A stretch of 51,108 bases of DNA from Flammeovirgaceae bacterium (GCA_020635915.1 JACJYU010000001.1:2485001-2536108), one strand, 5' to 3'. Positions 10,056 to 18,831 are shown, counted from the first letter of the stretch. Made by a program: numbers and translations. Notes: generated by a model from the letters alone, not told the origin.

Positions 10056-11276
10056 ATGAAGGACATCAAGCCCCTGTTTGGACTGCCGGTGATCGTTGCC
10101 GCATTAGGTTATTTTGTGGACATCTATGACTTGCTCCTCTTTAGTATCGTTCGGATCCCTAGCCTGCGTGCCCTTGGGGTGGCACCAAACGCCCTGCTGG
10201 ACCAGGGGGAATTCCTGCTGCAAGTGCAAATGACCGGATTGCTTGTGGGAGGGCTAATATGGGGAATAATGGGCGACAAGCGGGGACGACTGTCGGTATT
10301 GTTTGGGTCCATCCTGCTTTATTCCCTGGCGAACATCGCCAACGGTTTTGTGACCAGCGTGGGGCAATATGCCGTGCTCCGGTTTGTGGCGGGCATAGGG
10401 CTGGCGGGGGAACTGGGCGCTGGCATTACCCTGGTCTCGGAAGTGTTGCCAACCAGGCTACGGGGCTATGGCACTGCGTTGGTGGCCACGGTAGGTTTGT
10501 TTGGTGCGGTGCTTGCCAATTTTGTGGCCAAGCATTTCGATTGGCAGACCACTTATTTCATCGGAGGGGGCTTAGGCCTTTTGTTATTAATTGCCCGTGC
10601 CAGTGTGTTTGAATCCGGGTTGTTTATGCAGGTGAAGGAAACGGCCGTGGAAAGGGGCAACTTTTTTATGCTGTTTACCAATTCGGCCCGGCTCAAAAAA
10701 TTCATTGGATGTATCCTAATAGGGCTACCGATCTGGTACGTCATCGGCATCCTCATCACCTTTTCGCCCGAGTTTGCCAAAAAATTGGGGATAGAAGGTG
10801 AAATAGTGGCAGGCGATGCCGTGATGTACAGCTACCTGGCACTGGCCGTTGGGGATTTTGGCAGCGGGTTTATAAGCCAGATGGTGAAGTCCAGGAAGAA
10901 GATCGTACTGGTGTTTATTTTGCTGACCCTGGTGGCAATTGTTTTTTACCTTTTCCTGCCCTTCAAAACAGTAACCTTTTTCTATATCGCATGTGGGGTT
11001 TTAGGGTTTGCAGTCGGGTACTGGGCCTTGTTTGTGACCATCGCTGCCGAACAGTTTGGGACCAACCTGAGGTCCACGGTGGCCACCACCGTCCCAAATT
11101 TCATCCGGGGCACGGTGGTCCCCATCACATTGGCCTTTAAATTTTTGCGGGGAGGGATGGATATTATTTATGCGGCACTGATTGTGGGGGTGGTCACGAT
11201 AATTATTGCCATTATCGCCCTGCGGGGCATCGAAGAGACCTTTTCCAGGGAAATGGATTACCTGGAGGAGGGTTGA
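10056..11276 (+). CDS. MFS transporter
   Basis: A 406-residue polytopic membrane protein with about 12 hydrophobic segments. The major-facilitator loop motif between helices 2 and 3 is present as GDKRGR, and the cytoplasmic loop before the second half is as expected. LRFVAGIGLAGELGAGI in helix 4 and LPTRLRGYG in the next loop resemble the metabolite:H+ symporter / sugar transporter branch. The substrate cannot be told from sequence. It diverges from the BNR-repeat gene across a 242-base spacer in which I see no convincing promoter. The C-terminal tail is short and cytoplasmic. Confidence 0.9.
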   Translation: MKDIKPLFGLPVIVAALGYFVDIYDLLLFSIVRIPSLRALGVAPNALLDQGEFLLQVQMTGLLVGGLIWGIMGDKRGRLSVLFGSILLYSLANIANGFVTSVGQYAVLRFVAGIGLAGELGAGITLVSEVLPTRLRGYGTALVATVGLFGAVLANFVAKHFDWQTTYFIGGGLGLLLLIARASVFESGLFMQVKETAVERGNFFMLFTNSARLKKFIGCILIGLPIWYVIGILITFSPEFAKKLGIEGEIVAGDAVMYSYLALAVGDFGSGFISQMVKSRKKIVLVFILLTLVAIVFYLFLPFKTVTFFYIACGVLGFAVGYWALFVTIAAEQFGTNLRSTVATTVPNFIRGTVVPITLAFKFLRGGMDIIYAALIVGVVTIIIAIIALRGIEETFSREMDYLEEG

Positions 11277-11356
11277 TGCCCTGAAAAATCCTTTTCCGGT
11301 TTAAACCTTTGTGCAAGCGCGAAGTCAAAGGGCAATAAACCAAAATTCAATAGTCC

Positions 11357-11686
11357 ATGAAAACTTTCCATTATGTTTTGATAGCCGGGATCATTTCCCT
11401 GGCGGCCATGCCCACCGATTCGCAGGCCCAAACGAAAACCAAACGGGCCGATGTGCGGGAGCGCGCCCAGCGTGCACGCATTGTCGAGGGCAGAAAAGAC
11501 GGTGAGGTAACCCAGGGCGAGGCTGCGGCCCTAAAAGTGGAACAGCGCCATATCCGGAGGGCAGAGCGTAGGGCAAAATCCGATGGCGAGGTGACCCGGG
11601 TTGAAAAACGCAGGCTTGAGCGGAAACAGGACCGCGCCAGCCGGCATATCAAGAGGGCCAAGCACAACAAGATAGACAACAACTAA
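11357..11686 (+). CDS. Small basic secreted protein
   Basis: A 109-residue protein with a signal peptide ending near SQAQ (residue 25). The mature part is very basic and helical and holds two related blocks: DGEVTQGEAAALKVEQRHIRR and DGEVTRVEKRRLERKQDRASR. Similar short Arg/Lys-rich periplasmic proteins occur in Bacteroidota but have no known function that I can state. A TTG-initiated frame upstream is a shadow. It is followed immediately by a rho-independent terminator. Confidence 0.75.
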   Translation: MKTFHYVLIAGIISLAAMPTDSQAQTKTKRADVRERAQRARIVEGRKDGEVTQGEAAALKVEQRHIRRAERRAKSDGEVTRVEKRRLERKQDRASRHIKRAKHNKIDNN

Positions 11687-11696
11687 AAAAGTTGGC

Positions 11697-11725
11697 AGGA
11701 GGGCCGGAAGGCCCTCCTTTTTTTT
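11697..11725 (+). terminator. Rho-independent terminator
   Basis: A 9-bp perfect stem AGGAGGGCC (11697-11705) with GGAA loop pairs with 11710-11718, followed by eight T. It ends the small basic protein gene. Its T-run touches the stop codon of the convergent trans-sulfuration gene. Confidence 0.92.
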
Positions 11726-12869
11726 AAAGGCCTTCCAAAGCGGTGGACAGGTCTTCCAGCAGGTCTTCGGCATCTTCAATGCCAACACTAAGCCTTATCA
11801 AGGAATCGCTCAGGCCGTTTTTTTCCCGTTCTTCTTTTGGTATGCTCGCATGGGTCATGGAAGCGGGGTGGTTGATCAACGATTCCACGCCACCCAACGA
11901 CTCCGCGAGTGTAAATAGTTTTACAGACTCCATCAGCCGGGTGGCCTTTTGAAGGCTGTCGTCCTTTAAGGTAAAAGAAAGCATTCCCCCAAAATCGTTC
12001 ATTTGTTGCCTGGCGATTTGGTGGTTGGGGTGGTGGGGGAACCCCGGCCAATAGACTTTGCCCACTTTTGGATGGTTGTCCAGAAATTCAGCAATTTGTT
12101 TTCCATTGGTGCAATGGCGTTGCATTCTCAATTGAAGCGTCTTTATGCCGCGCAACACGAGGAAACAATCGTTGGGGCTTGGCACTGCCCCGCATGAGTT
12201 AAGGATAAAGAAAAGGTCGTCCCGTAATTTTTGGTCATTTACTACCAGGGCGCCCATGACCACGTCCGAGTGGCCACTGAGGTACTTGGTTACAGAGTGC
12301 ATCACTATGTCCGCCCCCAGTGAAAGCGGGTTTTGCAAGTAGGGGGATGCAAAAGTATTGTCCACCGCCACCAGGATATTGTGTTCCCTGGCCATTTTGG
12401 TGCAGGCGCCAATGTCGATAATCCGCATCAAAGGGTTGGAGGGTGTTTCCAGCCAAAGCAGTTTGGTGTTGCCGTTAATGCAGGCGGCCAGGTTGTCGGG
12501 GTTGGACAGGTCAATGAAGTGGAACGTTATCCCGTACTTTTCGAATACGCGTTTGAACATTCGGTAGGACCCCCCGTAGAGGTCGTTGCTGGTAATGACT
12601 TCGTCCCCCGGCTTCAGTAATTTGATGACGGCATCCGTGGCGCCCATGCCCGAGGAGAAGCAAAGCCCAAATTGTCCGTTTTCCAACGCGGCAATGCTTT
12701 TTTGAAGCGCATCGCGTGTCGGGTTGGCACCACGGGCATATCCGTACCCTTTGTGTTTTGAGGGCGATTCCTGGGCATAGGTGGAGGTCTGGTAGATGGG
12801 GGTCATGACCGCGCCCGTCAAGGGGTCTGGCGCTACCCCGGCATGTACCGCTTTGGTTCCAAATTTCAT
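11724..12869 (-). CDS. Cystathionine gamma-synthase/lyase-family PLP enzyme
   Basis: A 381-residue Cys/Met-metabolism PLP enzyme of normal family length. Seen in sequence: YARGANPTRDALQ at the start of the substrate region, SSGMGATDA binding the phosphate, VAVDNTFASPYLQNP with Asp170 (pyridine-nitrogen ligand), and SVTKYLSGHSD with the PLP lysine Lys195. It makes or cleaves cystathionine in trans-sulfuration; synthase (MetB), gamma-lyase and beta-lyase (MetC) cannot be told apart with confidence. No other methionine genes are adjacent. Its upstream region carries a leader element shared with two other genes in the window (see 12870-12945). Confidence 0.93.
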   Translation of the reverse strand: MKFGTKAVHAGVAPDPLTGAVMTPIYQTSTYAQESPSKHKGYGYARGANPTRDALQKSIAALENGQFGLCFSSGMGATDAVIKLLKPGDEVITSNDLYGGSYRMFKRVFEKYGITFHFIDLSNPDNLAACINGNTKLLWLETPSNPLMRIIDIGACTKMAREHNILVAVDNTFASPYLQNPLSLGADIVMHSVTKYLSGHSDVVMGALVVNDQKLRDDLFFILNSCGAVPSPNDCFLVLRGIKTLQLRMQRHCTNGKQIAEFLDNHPKVGKVYWPGFPHHPNHQIARQQMNDFGGMLSFTLKDDSLQKATRLMESVKLFTLAESLGGVESLINHPASMTHASIPKEEREKNGLSDSLIRLSVGIEDAEDLLEDLSTALEGL

Positions 12870-12945
12870 AAGCTAACAATTGTCTTTAATGGTGATAGGG
12901 GACCGCCAGTCATTCTCATGCCGCTGGGGCAATGTATTTTAAATG
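12870..12945 (-). promoter_or_regulatory. Conserved leader element, copy A
   Basis: The sequence immediately upstream of the trans-sulfuration enzyme's start codon matches the leaders at 25709-25785 and 42182-42250. Read on the minus strand it contains, in order, TTGCCCC, CGGCATG, AATGACTGGCGGTCCCC, a variant of TGACCATTTAA, and CAATTGTTAGCTT next to the ATG. The order, spacing and orientation are the same in all three copies. Function unknown: conserved promoter, protein-binding region or structured 5' leader. Confidence 0.55.
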
Positions 12946-13006
12946 GCGATTTCATGGCAATAAATTAATCCTTAATTTTCGATAGTCATTTTTAACTGGG
13001 CCAAAG

Positions 13007-14317
13007 TTGCATTTTTTTTCGCGATATTCTTATATCTGGAAGTTTGATAAAAAACAGGAGGTCAGGTATGAGCAGTTTGTCCAGCCATCCAACCTCATAT
13101 CGCTTAGGCTGGTCACCTTCCTTACCCTTTTTGGAATGGCCCTTTTCCTTGCCATTGATTTTTTCAGGGAGGTGGATTTTTCGGTGGTATTGTTCACCCG
13201 TATTGGAGTGTTGGTCATGGCATCCGCCATCATGTGGCTGGCGTACAAGAAGCTATCCTTCAATATGTATGTTTTTTGTGTGGTATTGGTGGTGGCAATA
13301 AGTTTTGGGTCGGCCATGGTCACGGCCACCTTTGCCCACATGCCGTCCTATTACCTCACCAATTTGCTTTTCCTTATTTTCCTATTGGTGGTGACGGCCA
13401 GCGGCCTTCACCTGCGGCATGCCCTGTATTTGAATTTGGCCGCCCTGCTTGTGTTTTTGCTTTATTCCCAATACTTGCACAGGGAACCTTTTTATTTTAG
13501 CCAATACCCCCATTTGTTTTCCATTTTTGTCTATATCCACATTGCCGGGGTGGTGTTGGAAAGCAGGAGGCGGAACAATTTCCTTCAATTCAATGATTTG
13601 ATGGAGCAAAAGCGGTTGGTGGAAGAACTGCACCAACAAAAGAACAAGGTCATTTCCATTTTGTCGCATGATGTGGCCGCCCCCATGAATTCGTTGTCCA
13701 CTATTTTGTATTTGCAAAGCAGGGACAAAATCACTGGGGAAGACCTTAAGTCCACACTAAAGGATTTGAGCGACCAGTTCAGCAATGTCTCCTTCCTGTT
13801 GCACAGTTTGGTGCGGTGGTCGCGGTCGCAAATGCAAGGCTTTGTGTTGGACAAGACTACGGTAAACCTATTTGACTTATTGGAAAACAAGGCCAGGCTT
13901 TTCCATTTGCAGCTAATGGACAAAGGCCTTGACCTTAAAATAAACGCAGGCGGCCCTGCCTATGTAAATGTGGACGAAGACATGGTGCGGATTGCCTTGC
14001 GCAACCTTATTTCCAATGCCATTAAATTTTCCCGTAAGGGCACCCAAATTGAATTGGAAGTGGCCCGGAACGGGGCGGATAGGGTGCAGGTGTTGGTGAC
14101 CAACCAGGGCGACCCCATACCGCCAACGCTCCAAAGCAAATTGTTTACCTATCAGATGCCCTCTTCTGCCGACACCAACGGGGAACGGGGCGCAGGGTTG
14201 GGCTTGGCCATGTCCGCGTTTTTTGTAGCCTTGAACGGGGGGCGCCTGTTCCTGGTGCGCTCGGAAAATGGGGCGACTTCATTTTGCATGGAACTGCCCA
14301 TTGACGTGAACAAATAA
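13007..14317 (+). CDS. Membrane sensor histidine kinase
   Basis: A 436-residue histidine kinase. Residues about 30-185 hold about six membrane helices with no extracytoplasmic sensor domain. A short coiled coil (residues 190-215) leads to the H box ILSHDVAAPMNSL (phospho-acceptor His), N box LRNLISNAIKFSR and G2 box GERGAGLGLAMS of the ATPase domain. There is no response regulator next to it, so its partner is encoded elsewhere. The start is uncertain: TTG at 13007 is the only start before residue 44; the ATG at 13068 is out of frame. It diverges from the trans-sulfuration gene. Confidence 0.9.
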   Translation: MHFFSRYSYIWKFDKKQEVRYEQFVQPSNLISLRLVTFLTLFGMALFLAIDFFREVDFSVVLFTRIGVLVMASAIMWLAYKKLSFNMYVFCVVLVVAISFGSAMVTATFAHMPSYYLTNLLFLIFLLVVTASGLHLRHALYLNLAALLVFLLYSQYLHREPFYFSQYPHLFSIFVYIHIAGVVLESRRRNNFLQFNDLMEQKRLVEELHQQKNKVISILSHDVAAPMNSLSTILYLQSRDKITGEDLKSTLKDLSDQFSNVSFLLHSLVRWSRSQMQGFVLDKTTVNLFDLLENKARLFHLQLMDKGLDLKINAGGPAYVNVDEDMVRIALRNLISNAIKFSRKGTQIELEVARNGADRVQVLVTNQGDPIPPTLQSKLFTYQMPSSADTNGERGAGLGLAMSAFFVALNGGRLFLVRSENGATSFCMELPIDVNK

Positions 14318-14536
14318 AAAACGCAAAACCCATTAAATTTTTAATTATTGCACGAAGGGTGCACCAAAACCAGGTCCCTTCCTGCACGGTTACCCCTTTG
14401 TTGGTTTTTGGATCAAGGAAAGGTTGGGATGGTGTTTTTGTGGTAAATCCTAACTAATTTAGCTTCCTCTTTTGCAGTCCTGTTTTTTGGCCATCACTGT
14501 CGGTGCTGGCCATTATTCGAATTAACCCCATTTACC

Positions 14537-16549
14537 ATGAAGTTGCACGTACGTTTAGGATTGGTGTTTTTCGTTATACTCGCCATGCAAACCAGCACGA
14601 TGGCACAAAATTCCGTGGGCATTGGAACTTCTGCCCCTAATGCCCATGCCGTATTGGAGTTGGTTTCACCGGGCCACAACCAGGGTTTTTTGGTGCCCGG
14701 TTTGACCTCGTCACAACGTGCCACATTGGCTTCTTCCCTGTCTTCCACTGATAATGGTTTGCTGGTGTACGACACCAGCGAGGGCAAATTTTATTATTGG
14801 CAGGCCTTGCAATGGCTTCCTATAAAAAGTGGCCAGGAGTTGGTGGCAGGGAATGGACTGTCAATAAACGGAAACACCATCGAGGCAATCCCGGATGGCG
14901 ATGGGGACCCCACCAATGAAATACAAGACCTAAACCTTTCGGGAAGTACATTGACACTCACCAATAACCCATCGGCCACCCCCATTAATTTGTCTGCCTT
15001 TACCGGGACCAATACAGACGATCAGACTTTGACCTACAATCCCGGAAGTGGCCTATTGACCATCTCCCGCCTGAGCGGGGACCAGTCGCAGACCATAACC
15101 GCATATGGGCCAGCAGGGGGCGACCTCTCGGGATCATATCCCGGCCCTACCATTGCCAACAATGCGGTAACTACCGGAAAAATTGGCAATGGTGCCGTGA
15201 CCAATGCAAAAATTGCCAACAACGCTGTGGACGACAGCAAGGTTTCCGGTGTGTCGCCAGGCAAGCTTGCCCAGGCAGGGGCGGCCAACGGGCAGGCGCT
15301 AAAATGGAACGGGACCAATTGGGCGCCCCAGGATGCAGGCGTTGCCAGTATTACGGCAGGGGCCGGGCTGAACGGTGGCACCATTACCACCACAGGCACG
15401 ATTTCGTTGCCTGATACTGGGGTTGGGGCCGGGACTTATGGAAATTCGACCATCGTTCCTCAACTGACCGTTGATGCCAAAGGTAGGATCACAAATATTG
15501 CGGGCATCGCCATTATGGGAGCCCTGCCCGGGGGCGCTGCGGGTGGGGATTTGACCGGCACCTATCCCAATCCCACACTATCGCCAACTTCCGGGAACAG
15601 TTCCGTTGCGGCCATTAACCATGCGGCCACCACAGGAACGATCAATACCAACCGGCTGGGGCCGTCCGTGGTGCTGGACTCCGAAGCACCTGCGGCATCA
15701 GACATTGCCGGGACCTTTGGGACAGGCCTTTCGGTAAACAACAATGCCATTACAAGCGCAAAAATCGCTGATGGCACCATTGCCAACGTTGATATTGCCA
15801 ATGGTGCCGTTAATGATGCCAAGATTGCCCCTGGCGTGTCCCCTTCCAAACTGATTGCAGGGACAAATGGACAGGTGTTGACTACGGTTGCCGGCACTAC
15901 TACCTGGGCCAACCCGGGGGTTACTAATATTGCCACGGGAACAGGTTTGACCGGTGGGCCAATAACTTCCACGGGCACAATTAGCCTTGCCAACACGGGG
16001 GTAGGCCCTGGCACCTACGGAACCTCTTCATCCGTGCCAAGACTAACCATTGATGCGCAGGGAAGGATTACCGCAGCTACAACCCAACCCATTTCAGCAA
16101 GTGTCCCGGATATTGCTACCGTACTTGCTGCCGGATCTGATGCCAAATCTGAAGTCCTTACCAACTTAAAAAACCTCTCCGTTGGCACTACTGCCACACA
16201 GGGGGCTTTTAATGTGAACGGTGCCCACTACATGGGTTTTACTTTACTGCCCACTGGTACTGATGTTTATGATGTAAAAAACGATGAGTACATTATCTAT
16301 GGAAGATCCACTACTGCAAAACCCTATAATATAAACTTGCCAAGTGCGGGCCCAAGCCAGGGTAGGGTCTTGATAATACGGGCGACCGGCACCAACGCTT
16401 CCGATGGCCTTATTGTCAACGCTGCTGATGGAATTGATGGAAACTCAAATACTGGGATTTTATACGGTGGGGAATTGAATCGCACCTATGCAATAACGGT
16501 ATTTTCTGATGGGAAGGCCTGGTGGACGATTTCAAATGCAAAATACTGA
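14537..16549 (+). CDS. Repeat-rich secreted surface protein
   Basis: A 670-residue secreted protein with a signal peptide ending at TMAQ (residue 24). The body is Gly/Thr/Asn-rich, low in charge and cysteine-free, with a duplicated superrepeat of about 193 residues. GGDLSGSYPGPTI (194-206) recurs as GGDLTGTYPNPTL (336-348), the NNAVTTGK...VSPGKL block (208-243) as NNAITSAK...VSPSKL (402-439), and GLNGG...DAKGRIT (278-319) as GLTGG...DAQGRIT (470-512). Such phrases occur in tail-fibre-like and adhesin-like proteins of Bacteroidota. Its stop (TGA) overlaps the ATG of the next gene (TGATG), so the two were built as a translationally coupled pair before the IS insertion. An adhesin or fibre role is inference. 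Confidence 0.85.
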   Translation: MKLHVRLGLVFFVILAMQTSTMAQNSVGIGTSAPNAHAVLELVSPGHNQGFLVPGLTSSQRATLASSLSSTDNGLLVYDTSEGKFYYWQALQWLPIKSGQELVAGNGLSINGNTIEAIPDGDGDPTNEIQDLNLSGSTLTLTNNPSATPINLSAFTGTNTDDQTLTYNPGSGLLTISRLSGDQSQTITAYGPAGGDLSGSYPGPTIANNAVTTGKIGNGAVTNAKIANNAVDDSKVSGVSPGKLAQAGAANGQALKWNGTNWAPQDAGVASITAGAGLNGGTITTTGTISLPDTGVGAGTYGNSTIVPQLTVDAKGRITNIAGIAIMGALPGGAAGGDLTGTYPNPTLSPTSGNSSVAAINHAATTGTINTNRLGPSVVLDSEAPAASDIAGTFGTGLSVNNNAITSAKIADGTIANVDIANGAVNDAKIAPGVSPSKLIAGTNGQVLTTVAGTTTWANPGVTNIATGTGLTGGPITSTGTISLANTGVGPGTYGTSSSVPRLTIDAQGRITAATTQPISASVPDIATVLAAGSDAKSEVLTNLKNLSVGTTATQGAFNVNGAHYMGFTLLPTGTDVYDVKNDEYIIYGRSTTAKPYNINLPSAGPSQGRVLIIRATGTNASDGLIVNAADGIDGNSNTGILYGGELNRTYAITVFSDGKAWWTISNAKY

Positions 16550-16574
16550 TGAATAAAATATTCTTATTTCTAAG
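16549..16574 (+). pseudogene. 5' stub of the IS-split CHU_C gene
   Basis: ATG at 16549 overlaps the preceding TGA stop and opens MNKIFLFL, a signal-peptide start. After codon 8 plus two bases the IS30 element begins. Joining base 16574 directly to base 17673 keeps the frame (AG + C = Ser) and continues with TALLLALSFNYLAFGQ, giving a complete signal peptide. Read through into the IS, this stub would stop after about 18 codons. Confidence 0.85.
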
Positions 16575-16593
16575 TTCAACTAATAAGTGCAAC
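16575..16593 (+). repeat. IS30 left terminal inverted repeat
   Basis: TTCAACTAATAAGTGCAAC; it matches the reverse complement of 17654-17672 at 18 of 19 positions (C versus G at position 6). Confidence 0.88.
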
Positions 16594-16662
16594 ACAAGAG
16601 GCTGAAAGAAAGAGGGATTTCTCCCCCTTTCAATTGGCCAAGATCATTTAAACTTGTGTTGC
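16589..16662 (+). promoter_or_regulatory. Nested hairpin in front of the transposase start
   Basis: GCAACACAAG (16589-16598) pairs perfectly with CTTGTGTTGC (16653-16662), and inside it a purine run near 16605-16619 can pair imperfectly with TCCCCCTTTC near 16622-16631. The outer stem ends one base before the transposase ATG at 16664. In RNA entering from the upstream host gene this would fold over the translation start, as known for some other IS elements that block expression from outside transcription. The function here is inferred. Confidence 0.5.
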
Positions 16663-16663
16663 A

Positions 16664-17671
16664 ATGTCAAATTATAAACAACTTGGTCAAGGGCAAAGGT
16701 ATGTAATTGACCGCCTACTTAGGCAAGGAAAAAGCCAGAAAGAAATAGCCGATGTGCTGGGGTACAACAAATCCACCATTAGCCGTGAACTTAAGCGCAA
16801 TACTCCCAAACGGGGCAGGGGCGCAAAATTGTATGACCCTGAAAAGGCCCAAATGAAGACCGAAGGCAGGCACCGGGGCAAGAACAAGCACACCACCTTC
16901 ACCGATGGGATGCGCAGGCAGATCGTGGAACAATTGACCATTGAAAAATGGAGCCCGGAATTGATTTCACAAATCGGCCGCCAGCACGATCCGGGTTTTG
17001 TCAGCCATGAAACCATCTACCAATGGATATGGGACATGAAGCATGGCCGTAAGCGGGAAGACCGGCCCTACCAGCACCTGTACAAAGACTTGAGGCATGG
17101 GCGCAGGAGGAGAAAACGCGGAAACTACCATGATAACAGGGGTTGTATAGCAAACCGTGTTTCAATTGAAAAGCGGCCTGTCATTGTGGAAAAGCGTAAA
17201 CGGATCGGTGATGTGGAAGTGGACTTAATGCTGGGCAAGAACCACCGACCTGGACTGTTGGTCATTACCGACCGGGCTTCCTTAAAGACATCGTTGGTCA
17301 AAATAACCACCAAGGCATCCAAGCCAATTGCCCGGTCAATCATTCGCAAAATGAAACCATGTGGCCAATGGCTGAAGACCTTTACCTATGACAACGACCT
17401 TGCCTTTGCTTTGCACACAGTGGTGAACGAAGCACTGAAAACCAAGTCGTTCTTTACCCATCCGTACACGTCACAGGAAAAAGGGACCGTGGAAAACCGT
17501 ATTGGTATATTGCGTAGGTTCTTCCCTAAGAAAACGGATTTTGCCTTGGTGACCAAAAAACAGGTGCGGGACGTGGAAAAAATGATCAATGAAAGACCTG
17601 TGAGAAAATTTAATTATCAAACCCCAAATGCCGTATTTTTACAAAAACTAAAAGTTGCACTTATTACTTGA
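16664..17671 (+). CDS. IS30-family transposase
   Basis: A 335-residue transposase that appears intact. An N-terminal helix-turn-helix (residues about 14-45, QKEIADVLGYNKSTISREL) binds the terminal repeats. The catalytic domain has the IS30 DDE triad: Asp187 (VEVDLMLGK), Asp243 (TYDNDLAF) and Glu277 (GTVENRIGILRRFFPK), with the family spacing D-33-E. The second motif departs from the usual DNGxEF. The stop codon TGA at 17669-17671 lies in the right inverted repeat and overlaps the TTG from which the downstream host frame can restart. Confidence 0.95.
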   Translation: MSNYKQLGQGQRYVIDRLLRQGKSQKEIADVLGYNKSTISRELKRNTPKRGRGAKLYDPEKAQMKTEGRHRGKNKHTTFTDGMRRQIVEQLTIEKWSPELISQIGRQHDPGFVSHETIYQWIWDMKHGRKREDRPYQHLYKDLRHGRRRRKRGNYHDNRGCIANRVSIEKRPVIVEKRKRIGDVEVDLMLGKNHRPGLLVITDRASLKTSLVKITTKASKPIARSIIRKMKPCGQWLKTFTYDNDLAFALHTVVNEALKTKSFFTHPYTSQEKGTVENRIGILRRFFPKKTDFALVTKKQVRDVEKMINERPVRKFNYQTPNAVFLQKLKVALIT

Positions 17672-17672
17672 A
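17654..17672 (+). repeat. IS30 right terminal inverted repeat
   Basis: GTTGCACTTATTACTTGAA is the inverted partner of 16575-16593. It contains the transposase stop codon and the TTG now opening the downstream reading frame. Confidence 0.88.
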
Positions 17673-18831
17673 CACAGCATTGCTTTTGGCACTGTCATTC
17701 AATTATTTGGCGTTTGGGCAGGTTTTTTACAATAGTGGCGCTATTGTAATGATATCCTCAAACACTATTTTTTCCGTTGGCGATAGCCTTGTCAATAATG
17801 GCACCCTCACCAACAATGGCGAAATGGTGGTGGGAGGGACATGGATAAACACGGGCACCTACCATCCTGGGACCGGGGGGATTACCTTTAACAATCCATC
17901 GGGGGGAAAGCCGCAAATCATCAACCACAATAGCCAATCGTTCAACAAGCTGACCATAAGCGGTGGCGGGGAGAAATTGATACTGGCCAACCTGACAGTG
18001 GTAGGGGAGCTTAACCTCGTGAACGGGGTTATTGCCAGCCAAAACAACTCCAAGGTAATTTTCCTGTCCGGGGCAACCATTACTGGGGGTTCGGACCAAT
18101 CTCATATCCACGGCCCGGTAGAGCAGCAAGGTGCCGGTAAGTGGCTTTTTCCGTTGGGCACCGGCAGTGTGTATTTACCTGTTGAAATTTCCAGTATCAC
18201 TGACGACAAGGCCAGGGGGACCGTTCAATGGCATGGGCTGGGCAGCGGGGAAACCCTGGCCGGGGAACGCGGGATCGCACAGATGTCTTCAAAACAATAT
18301 TGGGAACTTAACGGGCTGGGCGGTTCGTTTGGCAACGCGGTCATTACATTGCCTGTGAGGGAAGAAGGTTTTTCCGCTTTGCCGGGACTGTTTGCCGTGG
18401 GGCAATCGGATGCGCCCCTTGGGCCTTATGAAAGCCTGGGCCAATCTGGTTTTACAGGAACCCCAGGCCATGGGTCGGTGTCCAGCGAACTGCCGCTAAC
18501 GCTTTCGTTTTTCACGGTAGTGGCATTGAGTGGGGAAAAGAACGTAGTGGCCTACAATGGGGTTTCGCCCAACGGGGATGGGTACAATGATTATTTTGAG
18601 ATTTTCAACATAGACCAATACCCCAACAATAAGGTTTCCATCTACAATCGGTGGGGGGATAAGGTTTTTGAGGTCATGGGGTACGACAACGACCAGAAAG
18701 TATTTAAGGGCGAAAACAACATTACCGGAAGCGGCAAACTATCCAGCGGTGTATATTTTTACCGGATTCTCTTGGGCGATGGGACACAGGAACTTAACGG
18801 ATACCTTGAGTTGAAGGCCGGGCCCCGTTAG
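17668..18831 (+). CDS. CHU_C (gliding/T9SS type B) domain protein, 5' end replaced by IS30
   Basis: The frame encodes 387 residues from a TTG inside the IS right repeat. Only residues from ACA at 17674 are native: TALLLALSFNYLAFGQ is the hydrophobic core and cleavage region of a signal peptide whose positively charged start was left at 16549-16574. Residues about 25-270 are a beta-rich region with many NNGTLTNNG-type turns. The C-terminus (about 290-385) is a gliding-motility-associated CHU_C domain: VSPNGDGYNDYFEIFNI, VSIYNRWGDKVFE and SSGVYFYRI. This domain is known to direct type IX secretion (type B). Whether the TTG product is made and exported is unclear; it lacks basic residues before the hydrophobic stretch. 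It overlaps the E2 gene by 4 bp tail to tail. Confidence 0.85.
   Translation: MNTALLLALSFNYLAFGQVFYNSGAIVMISSNTIFSVGDSLVNNGTLTNNGEMVVGGTWINTGTYHPGTGGITFNNPSGGKPQIINHNSQSFNKLTISGGGEKLILANLTVVGELNLVNGVIASQNNSKVIFLSGATITGGSDQSHIHGPVEQQGAGKWLFPLGTGSVYLPVEISSITDDKARGTVQWHGLGSGETLAGERGIAQMSSKQYWELNGLGGSFGNAVITLPVREEGFSALPGLFAVGQSDAPLGPYESLGQSGFTGTPGHGSVSSELPLTLSFFTVVALSGEKNVVAYNGVSPNGDGYNDYFEIFNIDQYPNNKVSIYNRWGDKVFEVMGYDNDQKVFKGENNITGSGKLSSGVYFYRILLGDGTQELNGYLELKAGPR

Larger units (their letters stand above)
16575..17672 (+). mobile_element. IS30-family insertion sequence
   Basis: A 1098-bp element bounded by 19-bp terminal inverted repeats with one mismatch and containing a single intact IS30-type transposase. 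I see no clear target-site duplication; IS30 elements usually leave 2-3 bp. The last three bases of the transposase stop lie inside the right repeat. It is inserted in the signal-peptide codons of the CHU_C-domain gene, in the same orientation as that gene. Confidence 0.9.

Noticed and set aside
12911..12980. Promoter with TAATTTTC for the histidine kinase gene
   Set aside because: The -7 match is good but no TTG is found at the expected distance upstream.
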